NCBI GenBank assembly: GCA_934047225.1
Contig: OW203987.1
Coordinates: 2,569,501 to 2,633,500, forward strand
From: Ypsolopha sequella
Lineage: Eukaryota; Arthropoda; Insecta; Lepidoptera; Ypsolophidae
Length of the DNA: 64,000 nt
Reading direction: 5' to 3'
The stretch's first letter is position 1, and each line of letters starts with the position of its first letter. The position numbers and the translations under genes are program-made. A model generated the notes under the pieces. The model was not told the origin of the DNA. It was given only the letters and a program-made list of their open reading frames with translations, and did not search any database. Shown one piece after another: positions 28,970 through 39,834 of the stretch.

Positions 28970-30361
28970 ATGGCGCCCAACAAAGAAGATAAGGAAAAGG
29001 GTAAAGAAGAAAAATCCGAGAGGGCAGTTCAATTATCCGAAGACCAATTTACGAGGTTGTTGAGTCACATTTCGACTGTGCAACCAGGAGTACAACCTAC
29101 GATGACCAATAAAAACTTTACACGTTGCGCGACACGTTTTTATGGAGAACGGGACCATAACAAAGTGGAAGAGTTCATTTGTACGATCACCATTTACAAG
29201 CAAATCGAGCAAATTTCCGATGATGATGCATTGGCTGGACTTCCATTACTTTTGAAAAATGCTGCAAACACTTGGTGGCAAGGTGTTCAGGCTGAAGTCC
29301 GTACCTGGTCTGCAGCATTAAAGGCAATACGCTCGGCATTTGCACCGAAACGGGAACCTCATGACATTTACATGGAGTTGTTTTCATCCACACAAGACCG
29401 AAAAGAGCCTATTGACGATTTTTTATGCAAGAAAAGGGCTTTGCTTGGTCAATTACCCCCCAAACGCCATAGAGAAGAAGAGCAGTTAGACCTCATATAC
29501 GGTCTTCTCCATCTGGATCTAAAAAAGAAGATAGCACGCAGCGAGATTAAATCTTTCAATGAGCTACTTGATAAAGCAAGGCATCAGCAAAGCCTAGAGA
29601 AAGAAGCTCCAAGCACTTCTTTGGTGTCTGAAGACTCAGAGACAGCTACTGTTAAAAAAGGAGCCGGTAAACGTTGTTCCTTTTGTGGTAGAAAAGGACA
29701 TCTCATTGAAGTCTGTCGCAAACGCCTGTCTGAATTATCATCGGCCTCGGAGAAAATGGTTATTATTCCAAACACTATAAAAGAACATGAAACTAAGCGA
29801 CAAATAACATGCTATGGATGTGGCGCACCAGGCGTATTTCGCAGTAATTGCGCCAACTGCAAAAATAAGGAAAGTCCTGCTAAGCCAATCCAATTCTATT
29901 CGATTAATCACAAAATGGAAGGAAATGTGAAGATACCAACCATTGAAATTGGATTTGAGGGTCAAACAGGTCATACCTATATAGATACAGCGGCAAGAAC
30001 GAGCATTGCTGGAACGACACTTTATAAAATACTGATAAAATTCGGTGCAATGTTTAATGAACAAAAAACGGAAATCAAGTTAGCCGATGGATCCATAAAT
30101 ATTATCAATATGCTGTCGACATCAGTAACAATAACTATTGGCAATCGTGTTCTACCGATAATTTTTTCCATCATACCAGGAGCAAATGACAACCGTACCC
30201 TCCTCGGGATAGATTTCTTAGAATCCAGTGGCATTATACTAAATTTGCCACAAAGGGTATGGCACTTCATTGATAGCCCTGAAATAAAATACCAGTTTCT
30301 TCGAGTAAAAAACAATGAAGTCAATACAAAAGTCATAAAGACTTTTCAGAAGAGCTCGTAA
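28970..30361 (+). CDS. Gypsy Gag with zinc knuckle and protease
   Basis: 463 codons, uninterrupted, starting at ATG 28970; an upstream in-frame ATG at 28904 lies in the LTR and is unlikely to be used. The amino half is Lys/Glu-rich, followed by a gag capsid-like domain (FYGERDHNKVEEFICTI, NTWWQGV, IRSAFAPKREPHDIYMELF, DDFLCKKRALLGQLP). The nucleocapsid has one good CCHC knuckle (CSFCGRKGHLIEVC) and a second that has lost its His (CYGCGAPGVFRSNC). An aspartic protease domain follows, with YIDTAARTS in place of the usual DTGA and LLGIDFLESSGI later. The altered protease motif and damaged second knuckle may mean decay despite the open frame. Confidence 0.9.
   Translation: MAPNKEDKEKGKEEKSERAVQLSEDQFTRLLSHISTVQPGVQPTMTNKNFTRCATRFYGERDHNKVEEFICTITIYKQIEQISDDDALAGLPLLLKNAANTWWQGVQAEVRTWSAALKAIRSAFAPKREPHDIYMELFSSTQDRKEPIDDFLCKKRALLGQLPPKRHREEEQLDLIYGLLHLDLKKKIARSEIKSFNELLDKARHQQSLEKEAPSTSLVSEDSETATVKKGAGKRCSFCGRKGHLIEVCRKRLSELSSASEKMVIIPNTIKEHETKRQITCYGCGAPGVFRSNCANCKNKESPAKPIQFYSINHKMEGNVKIPTIEIGFEGQTGHTYIDTAARTSIAGTTLYKILIKFGAMFNEQKTEIKLADGSINIINMLSTSVTITIGNRVLPIIFSIIPGANDNRTLLGIDFLESSGIILNLPQRVWHFIDSPEIKYQFLRVKNNEVNTKVIKTFQKSS
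28971..28988 (+). promoter_or_regulatory. Primer-binding site (tRNA-Lys), overlapping the gag start
   Basis: TGGCGCCCAAC directly follows the LTR and is complementary to the tRNA-Lys(CTT) 3' end over 11 bases, the same primer as the gypsy at 11.4 kb. The gag ATG (28970-28972) overlaps it, so MAPN is encoded by the primer site. Confidence 0.85.
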
Positions 30362-31695
30362 CTAGCAGCACTAACATTACCCGTGATGACAAAAACAAAG
30401 AAGAGATATTAAAACAAGATTCACCATCATCATTGTCTAAATTTCTGCTATGGGCAAAAGAATTGAAAATGTTGTCTCCGATACCTGCCACTCCGCCAGA
30501 TCTAAATTCTGAGTCTTCTCCTAACAAGAAGGCCAGATGGAATATTATGAAAATTGATACGCCACCTCCTCCAGAACATCCACGTGTACCACGCGAGATA
30601 GATGATTCAAGTCTCAAAGATTCTCGTATTGTTTATTTACCAATAAATCACATGCAAATATATCTGTTGATGTTTTATTACGATCAGATGAAGCATTAGT
30701 ACTAAAAGATAGTGAAAAAGATCAGTTAAACTCTTTGTTAGTAGAATTCAGTCATGTTTTTGATAAACATGGAGAGGCAACTCCATTCGCTGAGCACAGA
30801 ATAGATACAGGTGACAAGCTACCAAAAGCTGTTAAACCGTACAGACTATCTCCTACTAGGCAGCAGCAATTACGGGAAAAGTTAGATGAAATGCTTGCTT
30901 AAGATATTATTGAAGAGTGTGAAAGTCCTTGGGCAGCTCCAGTGGTATTAGTGCCAAAGGAAAATGACGATGTTAGAGTTTGCATTGACTACAGGCAATT
31001 AAATGAAATAACAAAACCAGATAGGTATCCTCTTCCTCGTATGGATGATTTATTGCAACAAGCCAAGGCAATGCCATACATGTCTACCATGGACTTGCAA
31101 TCAGGATATTGGCAGATCAAAGTATTTCAAGAGGATCAGGACAAAACAGCATTCGTTTCCCCTTTTGGAACTTATAGATTTAAGAGAATGCCTTTTGGTT
31201 TAAGAAATGCACCATGCACATTCCAAAGATTGATGGATAAATTCTGCAGAGAGGTAAAAGTTGCATTTATAATGGCGTATCTTGATGATTTAATTTGCCG
31301 TTCCACGTCATTTGAACAACATATAAAAGACCTTAGAGAAGTACTTTCAAGGCTAAGTCACTATAATCTAAGGGCAAATAGAAATAAATGTCGTTTTGGG
31401 TGTTCTAAAATAGAATATTTGGGACACATTATAACTCCAGAAGGATTAACGACAGACCCAGACAAAGTAAGAGCAATTGCAGAATTCCAACCTCCAAAAT
31501 CATTGAAACAATTAATTTCTTTTCTCCAAACTGCTTCCTGGTATCGTCGTTTTATACAAAACTTTGCAAACATTGCCAGACCGCTGACAAATCTCACAAA
31601 GAAGAAAAAAGTCTGGAAATGGGAAGAACCTCAAATAAAAGCATTTGAAACGCTTAAAAAAGTGTTGATAACATCTCCCGTACTAAGACAAGCCT
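30362..31695 (+). pseudogene. Gypsy reverse transcriptase, truncated
   Basis: After the gag stop, degraded linker sequence leads to SDEALVLKDSEKDQLNSLL, DTGDKLPKAVKPYRLSPTRQ and a TAA at 30901-30903. An open frame to 31697 then carries all RT blocks: PWAAPVVLVPKE, VRVCIDYRQLN, STMDLQSGYWQI, MPFGLRNAPCTFQ, the catalytic YLDDLI and YLGHIITPEG, ending with SPVLRQA at the start of RNase H. The active-site YLDD is intact. RNase H, integrase and the 3' LTR are missing; the cut at about 31696 joins it tail-to-tail to a BEL element on the other strand. Confidence 0.9.
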
Positions 31696-33976
31696 GAACA
31701 TCTTCTCGATATCCGCTATAAATGCAACTTGATGTGTTCTCCATTTCAGAATTAACTCAAATAAATCTTTTTGAAGATTAGGGCCTTGTTTCATGACGTC
31801 ATTAAAAGTGCAACCTGATGAAGTTCGAGATGAGGCATTATACACAATCCTTAAAGACGTCGTTGTTGATTCTGGACGTTGCACACCGTGATGTGGTAAA
31901 TAATTGCTTGGTGTTTCGTCACGGGTTGTAGGACGCATGTGACCCAAATCTTCATACTCCTTCATAAACTCTCGATAGCGACGCGCCATGTCTTCTTGCT
32001 GGTTGAACTTGCGTTCTATTTGTTTAAACTGTGTGACTGCTTTATATCTGGAATCTCCCAGTTGTTGTGCTGCATTTTCTTTCAATGGCAATCTGACGAC
32101 ATATCTTCCGTCGCGCTGTCTCGTTGTTGTTGCTTGATAAAACTCCAAGCATTCACAATCTTCTTGGGACATGCTGGAGTCCTCATTGATATCCTCTGTT
32201 GTCCAAAATCTCTTGATGTCTTCAAAATGGTTTGTGACAACGTTGCAGTTATATGATTTTATATTTCCACATAAAATCCACCCTAATCGGGTTTGCTGTG
32301 CAACAGGTAGGTACTGATTTTCCTTAATGATTCCGCTCAATATTATTGAGCTGTATATATCCGCGCCAAACAAAATATCTACGGGGCGACTAAGATGAAA
32401 GTCTGGGTCGGCTAATTGAATATTCTTTACAAATGTCCATGATGGTTTCGAAAATGATTGGTTAGGAAGGTTATTTACAAGGCTTTTCATGATAAAAACA
32501 TCCGTAGTGAATTGATAATCACTTTGATTTGATAAACATGATATTGTGAGTACGCCTTTGCAGGTATTTTCCTTCACGCCCACTCCGACAATAACACCTT
32601 TGCATCGCTGACGTGTTAGGCCTAATTTTTGGGCCGCAGTTTCGTGAATCAGGGAGGTCTGGCTCCCACCATCGATGATTGCACGCATCTGGTGATATGT
32701 TCCATCAGCTGCTTGAACCTTCAGAAGAGCAGTCGCCAAAAGTACTTCTGATATGTTTTTTAAATAATTTTGGGCTACGTGACTTGTTTGTTTTTTGGAA
32801 CCTTTCCCTGATCTGGAAAATGCCTCGTGTAACAAAGTGTTGTGCAATGAATAGCATTCTCTACAACGTTTTTCTGATACGCAAGCATTTCCGTAGTGGT
32901 TGTGCAAACAATTTGAGCAATAATTAAATTTGCGAACACAATTCAATTTTTCTTTTGGTTGCAATTTCAGAAATCTTTCGCAATGAAATAATCCGTGCCA
33001 TTTTTTGCAGAGTGGACATCCGGCCTTTGGGGTCAATTGCGTGTTATTGATCGAATTTTGATGAAAGTTATGATAATCTGAATCTTTACTGCTAAATGAT
33101 TTAAAGAATTTATTATTCTTGGTGATTTTTGTACTCTCTTGATATTGAGATGATTTTTGGGGCTCTTTGCGTCTTGATGATGATTCTAATGGCATAAATT
33201 TTTTTTCTAAAAACTCTAGAAATTCATTCAGCGATGGTAAAGCCCGTGGATCTGACACTGATTGTATGTATTCTTCGTGTGTTTCAGAATCCAGTTTCTG
33301 TGTTATTATGTATACCACCAACGGGTCCCAGGTTGATGTATCGACACCTAGGTTGTTAATAGCATAAATACACTCCTTGGTGGTGTCATGTATTTCCTTG
33401 ATGTTAGCAGCTGATTGCTGCTGCATACTTGAAAAATTCATGAGAGAACTTGCGTGTGACGAGAAGATCAGTTTGATATTATTATATCTGTGGCTGAGTA
33501 TATCCCAGCAGGTTTTGTAGTTATCTGCGCTGACCTTTAGATGTTGAACCAAATTCCCTGCTTCGTCCTTGAGTTTACTTTTCAGAATTTGATTGATACG
33601 CAAAAGCTTCTGGCGTGGCCCCCTTTTGCTCCGTAGTCTGCGAGACTTTGGGCCACTGAAACTTTGCTTGCGTCAAGGGGCTCGGTGGTTGAATAGAAAG
33701 CGATTTTAAAAATTGTTGGATATGCGCTTTAATGTCATTGTACATTTTCTGCGCTCGTATAAAGTATTCCTGACTAAAATACTCGTGACCGGTTGACTCG
33801 AAATTCTTCAGCTGCTCATGATTGCCTAGGAATTCGGACCAGTACTGCTCTAATGTATTAAGCCTTCTTTGGCAAGTTTCAGGAGTCTTTCGCTCCTTTC
33901 CTTCCTTTTTAAAATTCGACAGTATGCTATTGATTGCCTCTAGTAGCTGCACTTGGGTCGAAAATAGGTCTTCCAT
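31696..33976 (-). pseudogene. BEL/Pao gag-protease-RT 5' half
   Basis: Start ATG at 33976: MEDLFSTQVQLLEAINSILS opens a DUF1759-type gag. A frameshift plus a probable loss of the central gag follow at about 33590. The long frame (from 33603) has INQILKSKLKDEAGNLVQHL, the CxxC-rich knuckles (CPLCKKWHGLFHC; CSNCLHNHYGNAC then CRECYSLHNTLLH), the protease IIDGGSQTSLI, VDILFGADIYSSII, and the beginning of RT (RIVYNASSRTSSG, FIADIEKMF). It stops there at the junction with the gypsy RT. The large single frame of ~640 codons makes this one of the better preserved elements, but its 3' half is not present. Confidence 0.9.
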
Positions 33977-34440
33977 GTTCAGTATATTGTTTGGTATGAA
34001 TAAGTTAAAACAGGAAAGATCTTACTTTGATTCAGCCTGCTATGTGCAGATTTTCCCAGCTGCTTTGCTAGGAGCGCCCGACTGACACGTCAGACTGCTG
34101 TATAGGTAGAAGTTGGAAGTTGCTTGTAGCTGATACGCTAAGTGGATGCTTATCCACAGTGTTTATTTGATCACTAACACAACACAGACACAAAAAAAAT
34201 CTTTTTTTTTTTCGACACTCGCGTAGTGATCCCGCCTATTCGTGTTGACTCGAAGGACCATAAGATGTAGGGAGTATCCCTTGGGGTTGTTAAATGATAA
34301 GTCTAGATGTATACTATTGATTATATTGATAAGGTATTGATATTGATAACTGATATGGGAGGTGAGAGCGCGTCCGCCGTGATGTAGGCTCAAACGTGAA
34401 CTGAATGGTGGTACTTAGGTAAATCGCCGGTTGACGCGCT
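33977..34440 (-). other. Leader and presumptive 5' LTR of the BEL element
   Basis: Upstream of the gag ATG on the minus strand, a short leader contains GGGCGCTCCTAGCAAAGC (about 34055-34075), a plausible primer-site region. This is preceded by CTGACGTGTCAGTC. The sequence beyond (34080-34440), with a TTTTTTTTTCGAC run and repeated TTGATAT words, is the expected place for the LTR. There is no second copy in the window, so its ends cannot be fixed. Confidence 0.35.
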
Positions 34441-34499
34441 GTTTCATGAGTTAGCGATATTGTGCGGTGTACGTACCGTACAACATGATTTTTAAATAA

Positions 34500-35090
34500 T
34501 GTGTTAAACAGGTAGCAAACACATTTGCGGTCATTTCTCCATCACCTTCATGCCATACGTAGCACAAAACTTCATTTGTAGCCATATTATGAACTGTGAA
34601 CTGGTGACAAGCAAGCTTTAATTTGAAATATAGAGCACCAGCTTTAGAGTAGGCTTTTAATCGTTTTTACTGTTGATGTGCAAGCTGGTAAAAACGATTA
34701 AAAGCCCTGAAAGGGACAGCCCTTTCAGGGCTTTTAAACGTTTTTACTGTTCAATGTCCTTTTCTTGTCTAGCCCTGTCTTTCTCTTTCAAATGTAAGTT
34801 ATATACCTCTGCAGTAGTATTTCCCATCTTAAACGAAAAGCAAAGGTCACACTGATCTTTGCATGGTCGAAATAAGCCAATATTTTGGTTCTTTATATCT
34901 TTCCTAAATTTATTATATTTTACCTTTTCACATTTTGGAAACTTGTAGTCCTTAAAATATTTTTCATATTCTCTGTAGACTTCGGAATAAGACTGATAAT
35001 TTACCTCAAAATATTGCTTAGAAGTACTCTGTCTGCATTTTTTTATTATTTATTGATAGTATTGTGTTTTATGTTTATCATAGGTACCTA
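34500..35090 (-). pseudogene. Family A gene, carboxy half
   Basis: Leftward from about 35060: STSKQYFEVNYQSYSEVYRE, YEKYFKDYKFPKCEKVKYNK, NIGLFRPCKDQCDLCFSFKM (the DQCDxC signature of family A), GNTTAEVYNLHLKEKDRARQ. Then, after an interrupting palindrome (34653-34747), AGALYFKLKLACHQFTVHNM, ATNEVLCYVWHEGDGEMTAN. Its amino part is very likely the frame at 37880-38626 on the same strand, separated by the pogo element. The function is unknown. Confidence 0.65.
34653..34747. repeat. Perfect short hairpin inserted in the family A gene
   Basis: The arms 34688-34715 and 34720-34747 are 28 bases each, with one mismatch and an ACAG loop (core AAAAGCCCTGAAAGGG). A third partial copy, GCTTTTAATCGTTTTTAC at 34653-34670, is the exact complement of 34688-34705, so two alternative hairpins are possible. 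It sits between ARQEKD and AGALYFK of the family A gene and so is a secondary insertion or inverted duplication. Confidence 0.85.
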
Positions 35091-35161
35091 AAAATGTGAT
35101 TTAGCTGAGAAAAAGTAACAACAAATTTCGCTGCTTACATTTTTCTGTGTATCTTTGAAAT

Positions 35162-37731
35162 CCCTAATATCGGATAGTTGTCATTGCCTTATATCGCATA
35201 TCTGGTGTTAGGAGACTTTATTTTTGACTAGATGTAAAAAACTTGTTATTTTTTGTCCTAATGAATGTTCTATTTGTTTTAGGTTAACATGGCTTCTGTA
35301 AAAAAACGAAAAGTCTGGTGCCCACTAGCAATGAAAGACGCATACAGGGCTGTTAAAAATAATGAGATGGGGTATCTTAAGGCCTCAAAATTATTTGGGG
35401 TACCTAAAAGCACGCTCGAAGACTATGTGAAGAGTAAAAAAGATATAGATGAGCTATTGGCCATAAAGCTTGGAAGAAAACCTACATTTAATCCTGATCT
35501 TGAAGGGAAAATTGTAAAATACTGCATCGAAATGGTAAACAGTTGGTCTCAGAGCAACAGACATAAGGGCAATGGCGTTCCAACTAGCCATAAGAAATAA
35601 CATACCGCATCAGTTTTCAACAAAGGGCTCGGCAGGAAAAAAATGGCTTAAAGGGTTTTTAAAAAGAAACCCTGAGCTATCGTTCCGGACACCAGAAGCC
35701 ACCACAGCTATGCATGCGAAAGTTTTCACGAAAGAAAAAGTAAATTATTTTTTCGATTAAGTCTTACAACCAGAACTGGAAAAGATTAACTATGACCCAA
35801 CGCGCATTTTTAACGTAGATGAGACTGGCGTTACCATTGTACAAAAAAAAAATGACCAAAGTTCTTTGTTTGAAAGGCCAAAAGCAGGTTGGGGGAATAA
35901 GTTCAGCAGAGAGAGGAAGTCTTGTTACATTGGTCTTTTGCATGAGTGCTGCTGGTTTATACGTTCCCCCAATGTTAATTTTCCCTCGTGTGAACATGAA
36001 AAAAGAGCTAGAAGATAGAGCGCCACCAGGATCTATATTTGGAACCCACAAATCAGGCTGGATTCAGTTAGATCTATTCACCAAATGGTTCTTACATTTT
36101 GTGGACTATGTCAAGCCAAGCAAGGAAAAGCCTGTGGTATTGGTTTTAGACGGCCACTATTCACACACGAGGAATTTAGATTTGCTTGAAAAAGCTAGGG
36201 AAAATGGTGTGACCCTCATTTCTTTGCCACCACACTGTTCGCATAAACTGCAACCACTTGATGTGGGGTTCATGTCACCTTTTAAGACATATTACACCCA
36301 AGAGATAGAAACGTGGCTTAGGTCTCATCAAGGAAGAATCGTAACAACTTAATATCAAAATATCCGAATTAGTTGGAAAAGCTTATTTAAGAGCTGCAAC
36401 AACTGAAACTGCTGTAAATGCATTTCAAAAATGTGGAATTTGTCCCTGTAACAAAGAGGTATTCAGAGATACGGACTTTGCAGTCAAAGGTCAAGAATAT
36501 GAAAGTAACGAAAGCGAAGTACCAACACCTATCTCCGATAAAACATCTGTCTCGGTACCTAGCCCTGTGACTATTGACCGATCTTTAACTCCTTTACCAT
36601 CAACGTCTAGGCAAGGAATGATTTGTGTAAGGGAACAATCAGAGACTCCTTCAACTCCTAAAACAAAATCACAAACAACTTCGGAATTGTTAGTATCTCC
36701 TGAAATGATTACACCTTATCCATCGATTGAGAAAAACTCAAACAAGGAAAAGACAAAGAGACAAACAAGATCAACAGTTCTGACAGCATCACCATACAAA
36801 CGAGATCTTGAACAGTCCGTAAGGGAGAAAAATCAATGCCTTACCAAAAAGAAACAAGCGAAGTCCAAGAAAATAATAAAATCCAAGAAGGAACCAAAGG
36901 CAAAAACACGCAAACATATAACGAATGACTCCGAAACAGAAGATGACTCCGATATCGAAATGATATTAGATAGCGATGGAGATAGTGAAAACGAAGATGA
37001 TACGGAATGTTTCTTTTGTTATGGACCCTTCTCACATGATACACATGGTGAGCGTTGGATTCAATGTATTGCTTGTTTCCGTTGGTGTCACGAGCGCTGC
37101 GCTGGAATTGAGGACAAAAATCTGATTGATTTTATTTGTGATCCCTGCATAGAAAGTTGAAAAAGTCTACACTAGTTAAGAGCTATTGAGCAGCTAGATT
37201 GTGAAAAACCCGCTTTTTTCTAATTAATCGAAACAGAACACTTAAATTAAAAATTTACTCCATAATTATTCAACAAAACCTTAATACCTATGTATTGCGT
37301 AAACTGTCTTCGCATATATACGGAGTATACAGTTTATAAAAGACTGATTTAAAGTTTAAGAAAATGTTTATAATAATTTGTTTTTGATAACTAATAAGTA
37401 AATCTGATAGATTTAAAAAAAGTATGGGAATATGTTAAGTTTTTACGTTGATATAGTATGTCTTTTCTGTTTTTTTTCCAAAAAAAGTACTGTAGAACTA
37501 TACAGTTTATCTGAGACTGATTTAAACCTTAAGAAAAAGTTTTTATAATTCGTTTTTGATAATTAATAAGTCTTGAGATGTTTACGAATGTTCCTGGTAA
37601 AATAAATAATATTTAGAATTAATAAAAGTTATTCAATTATTAATTATGTGGGTTTAATTTTTTCCCTATAATGAGGATCCTAATATCAGATACGCATATG
37701 GGTTCCAAATATCGGACATCCGATACTAAGA
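35162..37731 (+). mobile_element. pogo-type DNA transposon
   Basis: Imperfect inverted ends match: CCTAATATCGGATAGTTG...TATCGCATATCTGGTGTTAGG at 35163-35213 against the complement of 37676-37730 (CTTAGTATCGGAT...GCGTATCTGATATTAGG). Between them lies one transposase gene. It is inserted in a family A gene (amino part 37880-38626, carboxy part 34500-35090, both minus strand). The TA target duplication typical of pogo cannot be confirmed because the outer ends are degraded. Confidence 0.7.
35289..37160 (+). pseudogene. pogo/Tigger transposase with PHD-like finger
   Basis: The start ATG at 35289 (MASVKKRKVWCPLAMKDAYR) opens a Psq/CENP-B-type helix-turn-helix. Frames shift near 35560 (AFQLAIRNNIPHQFS, WLKGFLKRNPELSFRTPEAT). 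A stop lies at 35758, a poly-A slip at about 35845 and another shift near 36350. The DDE_1 catalytic Asp residues are in RIFNVDETG, VLVLDGHYSHTRN and LQPLDVGFMSPFK (DDxD as in pogo). After YLRAATTETAVNAFQKCGIC a Ser/Thr- and Lys-rich spacer (36567-36990) leads to a carboxy zinc finger, ECFFCYGPFSHD with QCIACFRWCHERC and FICDPC, a C4HC3-like PHD pattern. About four lesions make it non-functional. The PHD tail is the notable feature. Confidence 0.88.
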
Positions 37732-37879
37732 GCCCATTTGGTAGAGCACCAAAAGTTCAATTTATATTTTAAGTTAATGTTTTATATACAAAGGGGCAGT
37801 TTATAATGAATTCACTCCCTCGATCTTAAAGCATATTTACTTAGGTAAATTAATTTTCAATTGAATTACGTTGAGTTTT

Positions 37880-38626
37880 CTACTTTTATTTTATTTTAAT
37901 CAAAAAGTATCCGATAATCGGGGTCCGTCCCCTACTTTCATCTATGTTATTACATTGTAGTTCTTTACTCTGAATGCACTTTTGGGAGGAGCATGCAGGC
38001 TTCATAATTCTTTCAGCTCTTTTTTTTGTTCCAACAACCACTCCTTTTTTTGTCATTTTATTAGTATATTTCTTTCCCTTTTCTCTGGAAATTTTTTGTT
38101 TATTTCTTCCCCATTTATCTGGTTCTGCCATCCCTTTTCTTCTCCTTGCTCTAAGGTAACTTAATAGCTCATTGTCCGATGATGAGCTTGAACTATGATT
38201 TTCGGGTTCATATAATGTTACATCACTGTCAGCTCCATGTTCAAATGAGTCAAACACTTCAAAATCACAAGGACTTGGTACTTTAGAGTCATTCTTTGAA
38301 GAGACGAACAACCCAGCGCTAGGATCTAGATAATTTTCAGAATTCGGTTCTTCAGAATCAGTTTTTGAAGAGACGAACAAGCCAGTTCTAGGATCCAGAT
38401 AATATTCAGAACTTGGTGCTACAGAATAAGTTTTTGAAGAGACTAACAAGCCAGTGATATGATCTAGACAACATTTAGAATGTGACGCTTCGATATCTTC
38501 AACCATTTCGTGCTCGTTTTTGTTTGGTTGAGGAACAGATTCATCATCACAAAAGTCACCATTAGAAACCTTCTTCAGTATTTTAAAGGCCCTTGAGTGT
38601 TTATCCATCGTTCTGAAAGAAATCAA
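37880..38626 (-). pseudogene. Family A gene, amino part with tandem repeats
   Basis: A 246-codon frame from ATG 38626. The amino part is acidic and holds three ~23-residue repeats (CCLDHITGLLVSSKTYSV, YLDPRTGLFVSSKTDSEEP, YLDPSAGLFVSSKNDSK). A Ser run and a basic region typical of family A follow (RRRKGMAEPDKWGRNKQK, then KPACSSQKCIQSKELQC). Codons after ~230 (GRTPIIGYFLIKIK) probably run past the true exon end. It is the likely 5' exon of the gene whose carboxy half is at 34500-35090. The family's middle portion is missing, lost at or near the pogo insertion. Confidence 0.6.
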
Positions 38627-38639
38627 ATATTTAAAATGA

Positions 38640-39830
38640 GGTTACTTTTTACGGAAACTTGAACAACTAAGTACCTACTTTTAGTACTACAAAAATTCAG
38701 AACACCAACACAATCTTTTGTTTGGAGGATTAATTCACACATTAAATTAATTTAAATCTCAAAAACGGTAGGATTTTTGACATTGACACTTGACAGATTA
38801 TAAGAGTATTTGCTATGGATTCAAAAGAAACGTTCAGAAAAATAATTTGTAAAATAATAGTATCTCAGAGAAGAGAGCTTTTTGAATTTAGAATTATTCT
38901 ATCTATTCACTTACGATCTTTTGATTCCTTTAGGCTTGGCTTAGTCTATGGTTTATTTAGTTAAGAGATTTTGCACAAATAAATTTATTTTTTTGTTATC
39001 TTTTGGTCCATTTTACTCATATTCAGCAAAAATTGGGATATGAGCTTATGTAAGATAACCGACGATTTGTTATAAACGGATCACGTAAGTTGTACCCTAT
39101 ATTATTGCATTTTAAGCTTACTTTAATGCATAATAAAGTGTATTATTTATATTATTAGATTATTTAATTTTTGCAACCGCTTTAAATATATTATTGGAAG
39201 AGGGCCGATTCATACGACACGATGATCTGCTTATGTGTGGATGAAGTGTGCGTATGTGTGCATAAAGTGCATGTGTGCGTGTCGTGTTTGCATAAAATGA
39301 GTCTGTGTGACTGTCTGCCATAACTCTGAACGCGATTGTACAACACATATAAATCCAAGATATTCTAAACTACAATTAGATACTCGAGTAACGATATCGT
39401 AAAGTGACAATAAGTCGATGTAGCTCTTAAAAGATAATAATGAAACAAAGTGACAATAAGGCATTGTAACCCCAAAATTTTTAAAATTTTTGTCATATTT
39501 GCACTTACGTTGTTATAACCTCAAAAAGCGTCAACTCGCTGCGATTAACCGCGCGCAACTGACCAATCAGTCAGACGTTATTATCAAAGTTGCCAAGTCG
39601 GTATTTGGAAATAGAGCTAGTAAGTTACGAAAAAGGAGCCAAAAAAAGAACTAATTATTTCAGTTAAAAGGAGCTATACAAAAACAAAGATATGAAATCA
39701 ACATTTTAATCATTACCACATTTTGACTTAGCGATGTTTCGCTAAATAATATTATATCTTAAAATATAGAATTAGGCAAACAAAGAATTTTTGGACGAAT
39801 ACATCAGAAAAATGTAATTAATCATAATCG
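38640..39830. other. No gene recognised
   Basis: AT-rich sequence. At 39215-39300 a GT-rich stretch (GTATGTGTGCATAAAGTGCA, TGTGTGCGTGTCGTGT) forms loose repeats. CACAAATAAATTTATTT near 38974 resembles a polyadenylation region. No coding sequence is supported. Confidence 0.45.
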
Positions 39831-39834
39831 TCGG

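Noticed and set aside
29187..30617. Several minus-strand frames
   Set aside because: Antisense to the gypsy gag-protease; no recognisable products.
39200..39300. Inverted repeat ACGACACG / CGTGTCGT
   Set aside because: Only 8 bases, in a GT-rich stretch where such matches arise by chance.
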